Shown one piece after another: positions 48,601 to 60,460 of a DNA stretch of 64,000 nucleotides. The notes under the pieces were generated by a model. It ran no database searches. It was given only the letters and a program-made list of their open reading frames with translations, and had not been told where the DNA came from. The stretch spans positions 11,863,383 to 11,927,382 of the forward strand of contig NC_135252.1 of the NCBI RefSeq assembly GCF_964204865.1, written 5' to 3'. Within the stretch, counting starts at the first letter, position 1. Each line of letters begins with the position of its first letter. The position numbers were made by a program, and so were the translations under genes. This DNA is from Styela clava. Its lineage: Eukaryota; Chordata; Ascidiacea; Stolidobranchia; Styelidae.

Positions 48601-51600
48601 AAGAATAGAACGACACATTCTTGAAATATTTTGCACATGCCATTTGTCACGCTTAAGATGTTATCAGATTCTTTCATGTCAATAGAGTATGACAGGTACT
48701 CTGGAATAAATGTTCCTGTCTGAAACGAGATCTGATAAAATGTCTGAAGCAGACTAGACATGATAAATAAGTCTAAAAAGTTCAAGAAATTTCTAGATTT
48801 AACCGCAAAGTATTTATTATAGGTTACGAGACTATCAAGGTTTATAGGTGATTTAGAATTATTTCTATCTTTACATAGAAATACTCAGATGTAAAGATAT
48901 GCTCACCACAATTACGCCAAATATGTGAAAAGATAGTACATTGACCAAATCCAGAAAGGATAAAATGCTTTTAATATGTTTACAAATTCGATGATAAAAT
49001 ACTTAAGCAAATTTAGGAAAGCTAAACTCACAATTTTTCCCTCATCAATCTCCCCACTACTATACGTAGTTGCCAAGGTGGAAGCACAACTCTCCAAATA
49101 CCATGGTCTTTTGCCATTCTGTGATACACTGAAATAGGGAAAAAAATTTGAGTTACAACGCTTACATTATATATTACACATGTCACGTTAAAATCACTGC
49201 TTTTATAATATAGTTATTCAGCTTAACCCTGTGTATATCGTGTTTATTCAGAATTAATTTCAAGTTAACAATGGAATGTAATGCACATGCAACTTGTGCA
49301 AGATGTGTGCGTGGAAGTGCTGTTAAGGAATACTGAAGCACAATGTGTCCAGGTCACATTACATAGCATTCTTATAAATGAATTGGTTAAAGAAATGCAA
49401 ACTTTGGTTTCAAATTAAAGTATCCATTTATAATTACAGGTGAAGTCTTAACAAAAATCCTAAATGGGTCATATTGAATTATAAGCCAAATGGGCAAACA
49501 TATTCGTCTAAAAAATATAAAAAAAAACACTTCTATTCACATCCGCATGTGAAAGTTTCGGTGAAAAGAATCTTGAAATAGATCTAAGCCTTTTGCGACA
49601 TTTATTGAGGACTTGAGTGTGATAGATTGCCCACTTAAGATAAATAGTATTTATGAGATATTTACCTACTGATACCGATTGTATAAATGCTGTTTATATA
49701 GCCATCACAAGAACATGTATCCTTGTTGTGCCCTCCGTTGCCGGACGCCCAAACAAATATTGAGCCTTTCCCATTACGCCCCTTTCTAGCACCTTCTTTG
49801 AAGGCAGCCATGGCCAAAAATCCAGGTCCTGCGAACAATATTTATAGCTTAAAAGGAAATCTATTAAAATAAGATGAGATGATAAGGCAAGATAGGAACT
49901 CGTATAGCATCACTTTGGGACACCACAACTGTCAAGGGAATAAATATTCACAGAACAGGCTTCCGCATTCCACAACATCAAAGCTCATATAACCTCTATA
50001 CCTCACCTTCTATAGTAACTCCATCATCATCTGGTCCCCACGATGCACTGTAGATGTCAATATAGTTATGATTGTATCCCAGAGATTGTGCTTCTACATT
50101 GTCCGTAACTTCGCCATCTAGCATTCTTATGCCTGTATAAATTTATCAGTCAAAGGATGAATAATATCATTAATAATGGACAACCCCTCCGGCAGGTTCA
50201 ACAGATTGTTGACCACCTTTTCCCGCTGAAGTTTTCTTTGATCAAATATCACCAAATAGGCTTTATAACATAAGATTTTCCTTGGCATAAATAGTACTCC
50301 TCTTAATTTCCACCCAATCTCTAAAATATGTGAATGTGACATGTGATTTCCCCACATCAAAGCAAACTTACGTTTCTATGAAGCCACAATCATCGTTAAA
50401 CAACGTAGTGAGCAACTGGCACATTAATTAATAATCAGATAACTTCCATAACATTGAATAGTTAGTATTTACCTCCGATTTTTGCTTTGGAAGCAATACC
50501 CACACTGCATATGCCATTGTCAGATACAGCAGCAACAACACCAGCACATCTCGTTCCATGTTTGTTTTCATTGGAATGATCATATCGTGGCATTGGATCG
50601 TTGTCTAGTGAATTGATATCGTATGATGCATTAGCATCCTTGAAAAAGTTTAATTTAAAATGTGTAAATAAAGAGCCATGTGTAGTATTTGCTTAACTCA
50701 GATTATATAAATGTCCTCTTACATAATTTTGCCATAAATCTGGGTGATTTGTTTCGATACCATCATCTAATATAGTGACCACGACGCCATCTCCGTGATA
50801 ACCAGACCTCCAAGCATCAGAAATTCTCATGCTAGTAGGGCATACACTGTTATTTACTCCACCACAATGCTGGAATAAAACGAAAAAATATTTCGATTGA
50901 AACAAGTGCCATATTAGATGGAGCTCGCAAGAAAATTATAACAAATATTTATTTAACTCTCACCATATACCACATTTTCGTCCAAGCCGGATCATTAGGG
51001 ATACTTCTCTTTGTTCTTTTGAGGACAACTTGTTGTTCAACAATGAAAACCTGAAAGCCAGTTTCATTAATAATTATATACTATAAAATACACGGAAATC
51101 AATTCCTAGTGTTTCATAAATGTTAAAGAACCATACATGAGGGTCATTCTCTAATCTGTGAGAAGATGATGGTTTGTGATGAACTTTAAGAGACCTCTTG
51201 TGAACTTTTTTGTCTTCAAATAAGTACCAGCCTTCCAAGGTGCCAATCTATAAACCAAAAATATTGCATGTGATTAGCAAACATATAATTTCAAACTGAA
51301 ATTAGAAACAAACAAGAACAGGCTTTATCTCCTGCGCAAATACATTTCAAAAGTTAATTGAACCTTTAAACGGAAATGAGTCTTCCTTACAAAGTAAGAG
51401 TCACAGAGGTATAGGTACCTATTAAAATATTTGAGCATGTAGCATTTGAAATAATTCAGAAGTAAATCTACTGAATTTTAAACTATGAAAGAGCGGTTTC
51501 TATACGATATAAATATGTTTAGTAAAGAAATGTAAAATATATCGAGCTCAATTAAATGGTTTTCCGAAAAGTCAAGTTTAAAAATTATAGCAAAATAAAA

Positions 51601-51908
51601 TCATAAAATTTATATAATTGCTAATAATATCAATCTACCTGCCCTTTGAAAACAAATCCATATTTCCTTGCAAGTGCTATTGCCACTGCTTCATCGCCAT
51701 TTATTAAATTAACTGCAAATTGATTTAAATATGTACGAGGTTGCTTTTGATGGCCCCGTCTTGAATGTGCAATGTGTCTTGAAAATCCACTTGAGGCAAA
51801 CTGACCTCTAGTGTGTTGATTCGATGGGACGGCTGATGCCAAAGTAAAGTACACAGTAAGAATAAATAGAAAGGTCACACAATACGCTGACCAGCAGCTT
51901 TTGTGCAT
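39643..51908 (-). CDS. PCSK5: Proprotein convertase, PCSK5/PACE4 type (membrane isoform, 1157 aa)
   Basis: Ca-dependent serine endoprotease of the kexin/furin family; cleaves secretory precursors after basic residues. Exons: 51908..51639, 51247..51137, 51050..50964, 50869..50723, 50638..50473, 50132..50007, 49828..49666, 49128..49032, 48571..48240, 47848..47663, 47579..47460, 47371..47274, 47204..47047, 46460..46331, 46241..46154, 46035..45808, 45595..45486, 41625..41535, 41432..41263, 40803..40639, 40073..39643 (3474 nt). Signal peptide (about 1-28); prodomain with HKR|SL (108) and LKRTKR|S (142); catalytic Asp191 (TILDDGIE), His232 (NKHGTRCAG), oxyanion Asn333 (WASGNGG), Ser406 (HTGTSASAP), spaced exactly as in furin. 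MWYMHC and THHWGE favour PCSK5/PACE4 over furin. P domain with RRGD (541-543); furin-like Cys-rich repeats; transmembrane segment about 1109-1130; tail with YQAL (1141). Upstream in-frame Mets reach 52,109. Confidence 0.95.
39793..39984 (-). repeat. 96-bp tandem duplication in the juxtamembrane stalk
   Basis: Two 32-residue copies, each with [17 protein letters not shown] and GKNST, are encoded in tandem just before the transmembrane segment. N-glycosylation sequons (NST) occur twice per unit. The copies are about 85-90% identical at the DNA level, so the doubling is fairly recent. Confidence 0.85.
40467..40573. mobile_element. Short MITE, same family as 8071 (107 bp), in a convertase intron
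   Basis: GGCGCTCCGGAAGTATTCGT and CGAATACTTCGGGAGCACC form inverted termini, with CCAAGATGACGCAC and GTGCGCCATCTT arms. A perfect 8-bp target duplication, CTGGTCTT, flanks it (40,459-40,466 and 40,574-40,581). Confidence 0.9.
41626..45485. other. Long convertase intron holding the alternative terminal exon
   Basis: Apart from the exon at 44,054-44,556, this 3.9-kb stretch has a dispersed-repeat copy near 42,580-42,660 and AT-rich sequence. No other Cys-rich exon was found, and plus-strand open frames at 41,761 and 43,592 lack support. Confidence 0.5.
44054..44556 (-). CDS. PCSK5: Alternative terminal exon of the convertase: PLAC domain and acidic tail (soluble isoform, 1039 aa)
   Basis: The acceptor ATAATAG|GC accepts phase 1 from the exon ending at 45,486, so exons 1-17 plus this one give 3120 nt with one stop. 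The start has the PLAC-like spacing C883, C892, CC901-902 and C905 ([10 protein letters not shown]), which ends soluble PC5A in vertebrates. A very acidic, Tyr-rich run with DEEYD repeats follows (about 924-950). The end is strongly basic (KRQRRRKLR, about 1027-1035). It has no membrane segment, so a secreted enzyme, possibly bound to matrix or proteoglycans, is predicted. The downstream four exons also accept phase 1, so the two ends are mutually exclusive alternatives. The 135 bases upstream of the acceptor are open in the same frame but look like intron. Confidence 0.82.
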
Positions 51909-54456
51909 TGAAACCAAAGAAATAAATTGTGAATCATCTTTGCATGTTGTATTTCCATGGGAATACTTTTTCAAATTTTTTTTATAATCTGTATTATTAT
52001 AACAGTTTCGACTTGAATGTCCAGTGGCCTTCGACATTCTGCACTCATTCCTTTCTTCAGATGTGATATCTTGACAAGGGCAAGTTCTCGCCAAGTGAAT
52101 CCTCATCATGCCCCCAAAATAGGGTGAGATTAAAAAGAGTATATAAATTGCTAAGTACTATGATTCTCTAAAATCAAAGAATATGAACATGAGAACGAAG
52201 TTATTTGTGAATATGGAAAAGTCAGAAAGTGTATGATTATTCCTGCTGTATTGTCAACAACATTATACATTTGTTTTTTTATCAAATATGAAACTCTTTC
52301 AAAAGTATTGGATATGCGTTTTCATTTATAATTGTTATTACAGTATTTCATTACATTAATCAAAATTGAAATCCCCAACTACCGTATTATTTGTAATCCT
52401 ACAGGAAGTTGTTGGTGCCAAATTGCGCCAGCAATACTTATCAATCACGCTTATACAGGCAAGTCTTTATTAATTCCCAAGGCTACGATATTTACGACCT
52501 ATTTTAATAAATGAAAACATTATTAAAGTTTCGATTGTCGTGCGGGGCTAAGCAACCCTGTGATATTTTTATAAATCCGTCATTTCGATGCATCGATGAA
52601 GACCAAAGCCCGATTCCCCAATCGCCCAGCGATCGTGCGACTCAAACATCGGTTCAGCTCTGGTTATATGTTCCTATACTCAACAACGCGTATTATGCCA
52701 GAGCGACCACCTCTCATTCATCTGCTACTGCTAGCGTTTATTTACAAAACAAAATCACGCCACGAGACCCAATTACGAAAATGGAGAGGCTGTCACCTCT
52801 GATACTAACTACAGTTTATTGTGCGTTTCTCAAGCTAATTCCTGCATTAGTCATTCAACCAAACAAAACTCAGACAGTCATTAACCTAAAAAAATCGACA
52901 CACTTGAAAACTGATAGGTATCCTTTCGTTACACTGTAAGAAATGTTCCCATTTATGGCGGAATGTAACATTGCCGAAATACCATCAACACGACCTCGTG
53001 GCTTGTTTTGACAGTTCGCGGCGCGTTTATTGTATACTGTAAACAAACGCATAACCAGCGATAAATCTGGGATGCGAGTCCAGCAAATTATGTTTATGTC
53101 CGCACCAAATTTACGTTTGGTGCATCATTGGATCGGAGACGTTGCGTAACATTTCTGATGAGATCGACCGATTCTTGATTGTTCACTTATTCCATCGAGT
53201 CGAAAACCCCATTTGGCGGCCAATTATAGAAGTTCTACAACGGTGTAAATTTTCAAAAATTGATGGAGGAATTTTTTATTAGGAAATTAAGTACTCGGCA
53301 TAATATATACATATACAGTATATATATATATACATATTTCTTTCCGTTCTACATAATTTATTAGGAGGATTTTATCAGGAAATAGAGTATTCGACATGAT
53401 ATAATCTTTTCCATTCTACAGCGATATCATGATTACTTCGTCTATATTTTATTTTTATTAAAACTGCTCACCTGATAGAAATATTCGGATTTGAGCGATT
53501 CCCTGTGAAAATTGTTCTTTTATACTTTGAAGTGCGAATTTAAAGTGATCAAGAGAAATATTTGAATGAATAATTATGGCGCCGATTGTCTGCTCAATGT
53601 AGACGTTTGTCATTGTGGGTTAATGGGTGTAAATATATAATTTTATCCGGAAACGGATATCTCTGTTCAAAACAGTGGTCGCAACCCACATGCTCATGGC
53701 TTTACGACTAACCCTCGTTTATCATATACAGAAGATAATAACTCAATAGCCAATTCCTTTTCATGTGCTTCGAGCAATAGTCGGCGAAGTCTCTGTAGTT
53801 GAAAAATAAATATTTGATATTTGCCAATGCAAATATTGGCCGATCACGACCTGATCTAGAAACATTCGGAAGTCGAATAATTAATAGTGGGCTGTTATCG
53901 GAAGCGTTCTTGTTTGTTCAATCCTATAATAACACATTGAAAACAGTAAAACACTCTTATATAAAAAACGAAGTAAACAAAAAAGCGCCATTCCATCGAC
54001 ACAAACGTTCATAAAAATGAACTCGCATGATGCTGAGAAATATGGAAAAAAAAAAGTTATCATCGCATTTCGTTTGTCCAGGAGGGCCATTCGATTAAGT
54101 TTTGCTGCGATGCTAGGAAAATCGATATGCATTTAAAATGAATCATTTTCGGAAAAAAACTTCCAAATAACGATCAACAACGGAAGTTCATATCACAGTA
54201 ATTTTATCGGCAAAACAAGATCGTATAACACCACAAAACAAACAAAATACTAACGTAGACGAAATGAAGAAAAATGAGATACCACATAATCCATCGAAAC
54301 CAAAATATGCGTTAATGAAAAGTTATTACCCTAGTTAAGTTAATCAGTCACGTGAGACATTTTGAGGGTTCCGTTAGTATGATGCCACTTTTAGGAATTA
54401 TAAATCAGTCCACCCATCAAATTTACCTGGGCCCAGAACATAGTAAATAAAGTATT
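51909..54456. other. Upstream flank of the convertase gene
   Basis: The frame of exon 1 stays open upstream to an ATG at 52,109, giving a possible N-terminal extension before the hydrophobic segment. Beyond it I see no clear TATA box or CpG-rich promoter. Alternating AT microsatellites are at 53,307-53,335. Plus-strand open frames at 52,511-52,939 show no family features. Confidence 0.4.
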
Positions 54457-54566
54457 GGTACTCCTGAAGTATGCGCACCAAGATGTCGCATAACCTGAAC
54501 CCTAAACTGGTACACAACCTGAGTTCAGGTTGTGCGCCATCTTGGTGCGCATACTTCAGGAGGTCC
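54457..54566. mobile_element. Short MITE, same family (110 bp)
   Basis: Termini GGTACTCCTGAAGTATGCGC and GCGCATACTTCAGGAGGTCC, with CACCAAGATG and GCGCCATCTTGGTG arms. Flanks AAAGTATT and AAAATTTT match at 6 of 8 positions. Confidence 0.8.
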
Positions 54567-55553
54567 AAAATTTTTTTATATAGACAAAAATGGAATGAAT
54601 GACTATTTAGTAATTGATGAAAATATTAGAAAGCGGGAACACATTCGAGATCGAAAGCAGATGAAGTATTCGCATGCGGCAACTGGAAATGATATAGATA
54701 AGACGTCATTCAAGATGATCGAGACCGAGCGTATCGAATTTGATACATGATATATTAATACGGCGTAACGAATCATTGGTTATTACTTTAAAATATTTGT
54801 TTAATGCTTCCGCAAACACCGTGAAAGTAATTTTCTTCGAATTCGCTTGATATGAGATGGTCAAGAATTTTGTCTTCTCTATTTCTCATTTATAAATAAA
54901 ATGTTTTATTGAATGAGCTCAATCTAATAACACTATTGCAGTAATTTCAAGCCAGCATAGCAATGTAATGTAATGCTTTAGATTGTTTAGAATTTTGTGA
55001 TAATTAAATATTTTCAAACATATATCTACGTTTATATCAAATATATTAATTTGAAAATAATGTATTGTTTTGACCCTTTATAAAACAATTATCTCTGCAT
55101 TGACTGAATAATACGCGCCTTCGGCATGCACATAACGTCGACAACTTGTACAACACGCATAACGAACACAATTCGAATTATAAAACCATTTAAAGTTAAT
55201 GAGGATATGGCGTGATTAGTTTTGAAAATTCACTTTTCAACGGCAACTTTACCGCTAGAAGCCCCCTGTTGTTACAATTTTAGTGTAGCTCCTTGAGACA
55301 GTAGTAAAAGTACAGTGCGTACGCAATATTCCCTCGGGGATGGGGGTATTTAAAAATTGAAAAATCGTGACATCATAATAAACTATTTTACACAAAGAAC
55401 CAACCCCACTGTGGCGACATGTTAAGTTCGAAAATGCATCATGACAACATACCGACTTTCCCAATTGTGACATCAGGAATAAATTTTTGAAAATCTCATT
55501 CCGTTATAACCGAAAAGCGTGACTTCACAATATCCGTTTCTAATCGCGGATCA

Positions 55554-55793
55554 GGTACTCCCGAAGTACGGTATGTGAACCAAGATGGTGGACACCGGAA
55601 CGTAGTAGGTGTACCAGATTAGGTTAGGCCATAATTTCAGGCACAAATACTACGGGAGTCACTTGGCTAGTCCCCGAACTCGTAATAGAGCTAAAATAAG
55701 AAAAATTGGAATACAAATATATCCTAACACTAACCTGGAACACATACTACGTTCCGGTATCCGCCATCTTGGTTCACATGATTCGGGAGTACC
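55554..55793. mobile_element. Longer MITE, same family (240 bp)
   Basis: Termini GGTACTCCCGAAGTACGG and ATGATTCGGGAGTACC, with AACCAAGATGGTGGACACC and ATCCGCCATCTTGGTTCAC arms. Its core matches the 236-bp copy at 8783. Flanks GCGGATCA and GCGAATCC match at 6 of 8 positions. Confidence 0.8.
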
Positions 55794-58700
55794 GCGAATC
55801 CTCATATTCGCCCCTGCCCGCTCGATACCGCAGTGTAATACTATTCTCGGGTCAATCATTTATAAATGTGAGTTAAGCGAACAACGATTTATATCGTCCA
55901 AAATGCCGAGGATTTGTATTGTATATGCAACCTACTTCGCGCCCTTTTCTAGCTACTCTCATCAAAACGAAGCAGGCTTTCCTTCACACTTCTTGTGAAT
56001 TGTGTTACCGACAAATAGTAATACTTATCATGGAAATTAATAAGCCTGAACCATGGCGATATGAGATTTTTACGGCAGTGATTTTGGGTAACGCCAAACA
56101 GACAAAGCGTTTAAAAGAAAACGCAATATATGTCACGAAACGTAAGCAAGAGCAAACGACAGAACGCGCCAAGCATAACACTCAAATGCGCACCGATACA
56201 TAGTACAAACATATGGATTATGCATCTAGTAACATGGTAACTTCCAGTAACAGTTTTATCACATATTTATTAACGGGATACCACTCGGTGTTTTTCGATA
56301 CCATAATATATGCTATATATGCTGCTATATATAATTATAATCAGCTAGTGAAACAATATATATTAAAATTTCCTATTTTGCACGTATTTGGCCAAATTTG
56401 CTGAACTTACTGTGATACTTAACGAGATATTTGAAACTGAGAATATCATACCCAACTTGCACGCAACCTTTCAGATCATTTCTTTTTTCTCATCGGTACA
56501 ATAATGACATCTCTTACGACAAAAGTCAGTATCACCTATAGTTCCACAGTAGTCGCAATGAAAGCAACTCCGGAAAGATACCTGCCCGACGCCGATGATC
56601 ATATTTAATAGTTTTTAGCCACTCAAGTCGTCCACTTATCCCGGATCTTGGGCGGCACCAAGCGCTCACATAACACATCGTCGAATAAAACGTGCTTCAA
56701 AATTGCATTGAACTTACCTTGGGATATCCCTCATCTCGTGTTTCCAATCACGTTCCTGGATCAATTTTAATAAAATACGGAATTTAATGAAATCAATTTA
56801 TGTCTTTATCAAACATTTTATCGCCTGTTGTGCGTAATATGGAGTCATTTATCATCATATACCACATAATCGTCAGGAAGTTTAATGCGTCCGAGTATAT
56901 TGGGAGTAGGATTTCAACGGACACTTTTTCCATTCTTGAATGATTTCCATTAATGATTTATTTACCCCTTCAGCTTACTTCATTGTCAATCGCGTTCGAT
57001 AGTTGCTAGAAGATGCTATTTAAAATGCAACATATAAATATCTCAGAATTTCTATGCTTTCTTTAGTCCCGTTATCGAGTTCAGTTCATATATATATAAT
57101 CGCCCGGTATTACCCGGATTTGCGCAGGGAGGTCGTATACGCTTCAAAATAAAAGAGCTATGCTCACATACATGATTATGACAAAACGCCTAATTCGAAT
57201 GAAATTACCCGATTTTCAATGACAACTCCACTATTTATAATCAATGTAATAGTAAAATATTTTCAATAACATTTTGTGAAGCAGAAATTGAAATTAATAT
57301 AATACGCCGCCTTTTAATTTAAAAGAAGGTGAAATGAATATAGCGGGATTGGCCCCCTCATTAGGCGCCACGGAGCGATTTTATGGGAGCCATGAGCATT
57401 TATGATTGGCGAATGTTTGCATTCAAATCGAATTGTGATCAATAGAAGCCTTCTTGCTAATGCTGTTGTGAATATGTAATCGACGAGTGTCATCTTTCTT
57501 GATTTTCAAACCGGATGTCATGGCATGCTGTGAGACACTGGGTTTTTGAAGCCTTGTACATGTTCTTTCAAGTACCGAGAGAATGATATGTTTTCGAGTG
57601 ATCTATCACCAAATATTTCAGTAGCGGTTTGTGATGCAGGACAACGGTCAGGTTTTCTCAACCGAAAACAAACAAGAGAGCTATGCTCAAGGACATGGGC
57701 ACAAAAATATTTTAAATTTGATTAAGGTTATGGACGTTGCCGTCTTCATTCGTTCGTGGCCGTTGAAAGGAGAAGACTTTAAAAATAACGGATAACGGAT
57801 ATATATATCCATACATTTCGTATTTTGAGTATCCGGCTAACCGGATAGTTACTGCTATGTGTTAGAGAATTGATTTCTAGGGTGAACTGATCAAAAGTCA
57901 CAAAATAGTTTTATCGTAAATACATACACAAACACTGTACGGGCATATATATAAATGAAATCATGAACATAAATAAAACCATGCATTTTCGGCATTTTTT
58001 GGTGAGAAGTATCCAGAAAATGCTAGTGTTCAGCGGAGACAGAGTTCACTGAAAGTCGATAGCAATGTTCCAGATATCTAAGAAGGAGGGTATGGCAAAT
58101 AAACGAGCAGAAGAATAGAAAGAAATCGACATCTACTCTCTAGCGATGAAAACAGACAAACTGTGTAAGCTGCAGAATAGGGTTTCAGAAGAGTGGGATG
58201 GAATACTGTTTCGTGTGTTCACACTTTTCGCATTTTGCGCTTCCGCCTTTTTTTGATCGGAGAAAGTAGTTCCACACAAGATTGATTTGAAGTGCTTGAA
58301 TTCCATTTTATGGCTTTTAAATTTAGTCACTTAAATAAATACAGACTTAGATAGAATATATTTATTTCGGTTGGCATATCTATACTAAAAATGTACAATT
58401 TGACGGTAACTCGGGGAAAAGGAACCAATCCAAAGTTAAAAATATGCATATAACATGTGTTGGTGTACCGAAAAATTTAGAATAGAACACAGATTACAAG
58501 TATTCAGAGGCTCAGCCTATTTTTACGCTTGAGTATTGAGAAATAAGTTCTCGAAATTTAAACTGGTCTATCATAAAAAGCAATATATTCAAGCAAAAAC
58601 TCACTTCACACCCGACCAAAAACGAACAAAATCAGGAATTCATGGATCGCACTTACGACAATATTAATGATATTTCCGTGAAAGCACAATGCACCAGATA

Positions 58701-59034
58701 AGAAGCATTATCACCCAGTCGCGCCAGGCCAAAAAAAATCCAAATGCGTATTTTGTGATGTTCACTCCGGTTTTTCACGAATTGCTAAAATATAGGCAAA
58801 GAAGTGTGAATATAGATTCAGATTCATATATTTACTTTCATCGTGCGAGAAACAATGCAAAACAATAAACACTCGTAACATTTAAAAAAAAACATAATAC
58901 ATTGAATCTAGCAATTGACTCGGTGAGTCATCCAGACAGCGACACCTCATTGCTAAGTTTAAGCAGCAAATACAGGGAAGAAACAGTTTCTTTTTAAACT
59001 TAACCTAAAGTTGTTATTATATGCTCTGGATGAT
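55794..59034. other. Intergenic stretch, no supported gene
   Basis: Short AT runs and a CGGATAACGGATATATATAT stretch at about 57,789. No consistent exon chain on either strand. Confidence 0.4.
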
Positions 59035-59224
59035 GGACATTTCCCCGACCTTTGACCCACGGAACATTGCTCCTACACTTTACCATTGCGAAATTTTCGG
59101 TGCTTATTTTAGGAGTAGTTTCGCGAGTTGGCGCCTGTAAAATGAGGTTGTTTCGAATCATGATTCTGATTCATAGTATTCAACAATCTGTTTTTAAAAA
59201 GTACCGTTAAAGACTTTTAGCCTA

Positions 59225-60460
59225 GTCTATCACAGCTATTTCTACACTAATTTTTGATTACTGCGATTAAACTGAAACTCCTAAGAAGACAAAGTGTTCA
59301 TTGAATTATTTGATTTATTTTTTAATTCCCGAAACACAAATGGAAGCAAACAAATTCAAAAACACGAATTTAAAAACACGAAAACGAGGAAATGTTTACG
59401 ACCACGCCTGAAAATGTGTCTGAGTGAGAAAAGTGTCTGAGCGGATACGAAAAGGAACATTGTTACGTCACTTTTTGCATCTTGCTGATTGGACAATGTC
59501 ACGAAGTAAACAAGGAAGTCGATGCTCGAGGAAACATCCATCAGCAGCCACTCAACAAAAATTATCAAAATCACTAATCAGCATATGCATTATTTATGCC
59601 ATTTTATTATCCGGTCACATTAATATCCGGATATTAGATAGCAAAATCTCTTTCGGTTAACCGGTTATCCAAATATTACAACCCCAGTTACAAAACGACT
59701 CATTTTTCTCTATATTAGACCAATCAACTTGGAAGCATCAATGACTTTCACAAACAGAGTAGTTAACAGAGTAGTTAAGAGTAGTTAACAGAGCAAAGTG
59801 AGTCGCTTTGTAACCAGGTTTGTAATATCTGGATATCTGTTAATCGAAAATCGCCACTTTTTGTTGCAATCCATCCGAAGTCTATAATACTTTAGGACAG
59901 GAAACAATTTCACTATATTGTCTCGGAACATGAGCTACCGATCGGAGAAAAAAATGCCAACAGCAACGAGTCGCGAAATGAATTTGCTATAGCGGCACCT
60001 CACGAATATAGCGGAAATCTGGGTATGGCGGTGTTAGGAACTACGACTATCCTATTATCGCCACTTACGTCAAACTTTTTTGAATAGCTTTTCTCTTTAA
60101 ATACAGAATCATTTGCTTTGAAATTTTCAGTGATTAAAGATTGTTGCTGCCGCTAGAAGGCTATTACTTTTATTTATTTCAAACAGTTTTGTGGGCCCTA
60201 CGAGATTCGTCTTTCAGTTTGAAGTTTTATGTGGTGACGTTATTTTCGCATCCGCTCAGACACTTTTCTCACCCAGACAGATTTTCAAGCGTGGTCGTAA
60301 ACATTACCTCATTTTCGCGTTTTTGAACTCTATTCGTTAGTTTTCTTCTGTGTTTCGGAAACTTAAATATAAATCAGATTATTCAATGATGACTCTGTCT
60401 TCCTAGGAGTTTTTTAATCGCAGTAATAAAAAAATTAGTGTAGAAATAGCTCTGATAGAC
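59225..60460. mobile_element. Palindromic foldback element (1.24 kb)
   Basis: The left arm (59,225-59,480) and right arm (60,225-60,460) are inverted repeats starting GTCTATCACAGCTATTTCTA. They include TTACTGCGATTAAA, ACGACCACGC and GTGTCTGAGCGGAT. A smaller palindrome is nested inside at about 59,660-59,860 (ATCCAAATATTACAA, CCAGTTACAAAACGACTCA). No coding. Confidence 0.72.

Noticed and set aside
52511-52939. 142-codon plus frame upstream of the convertase
   Set aside because: Composition and sequence show no family features. It is divergent to the convertase but without promoter or splice evidence.
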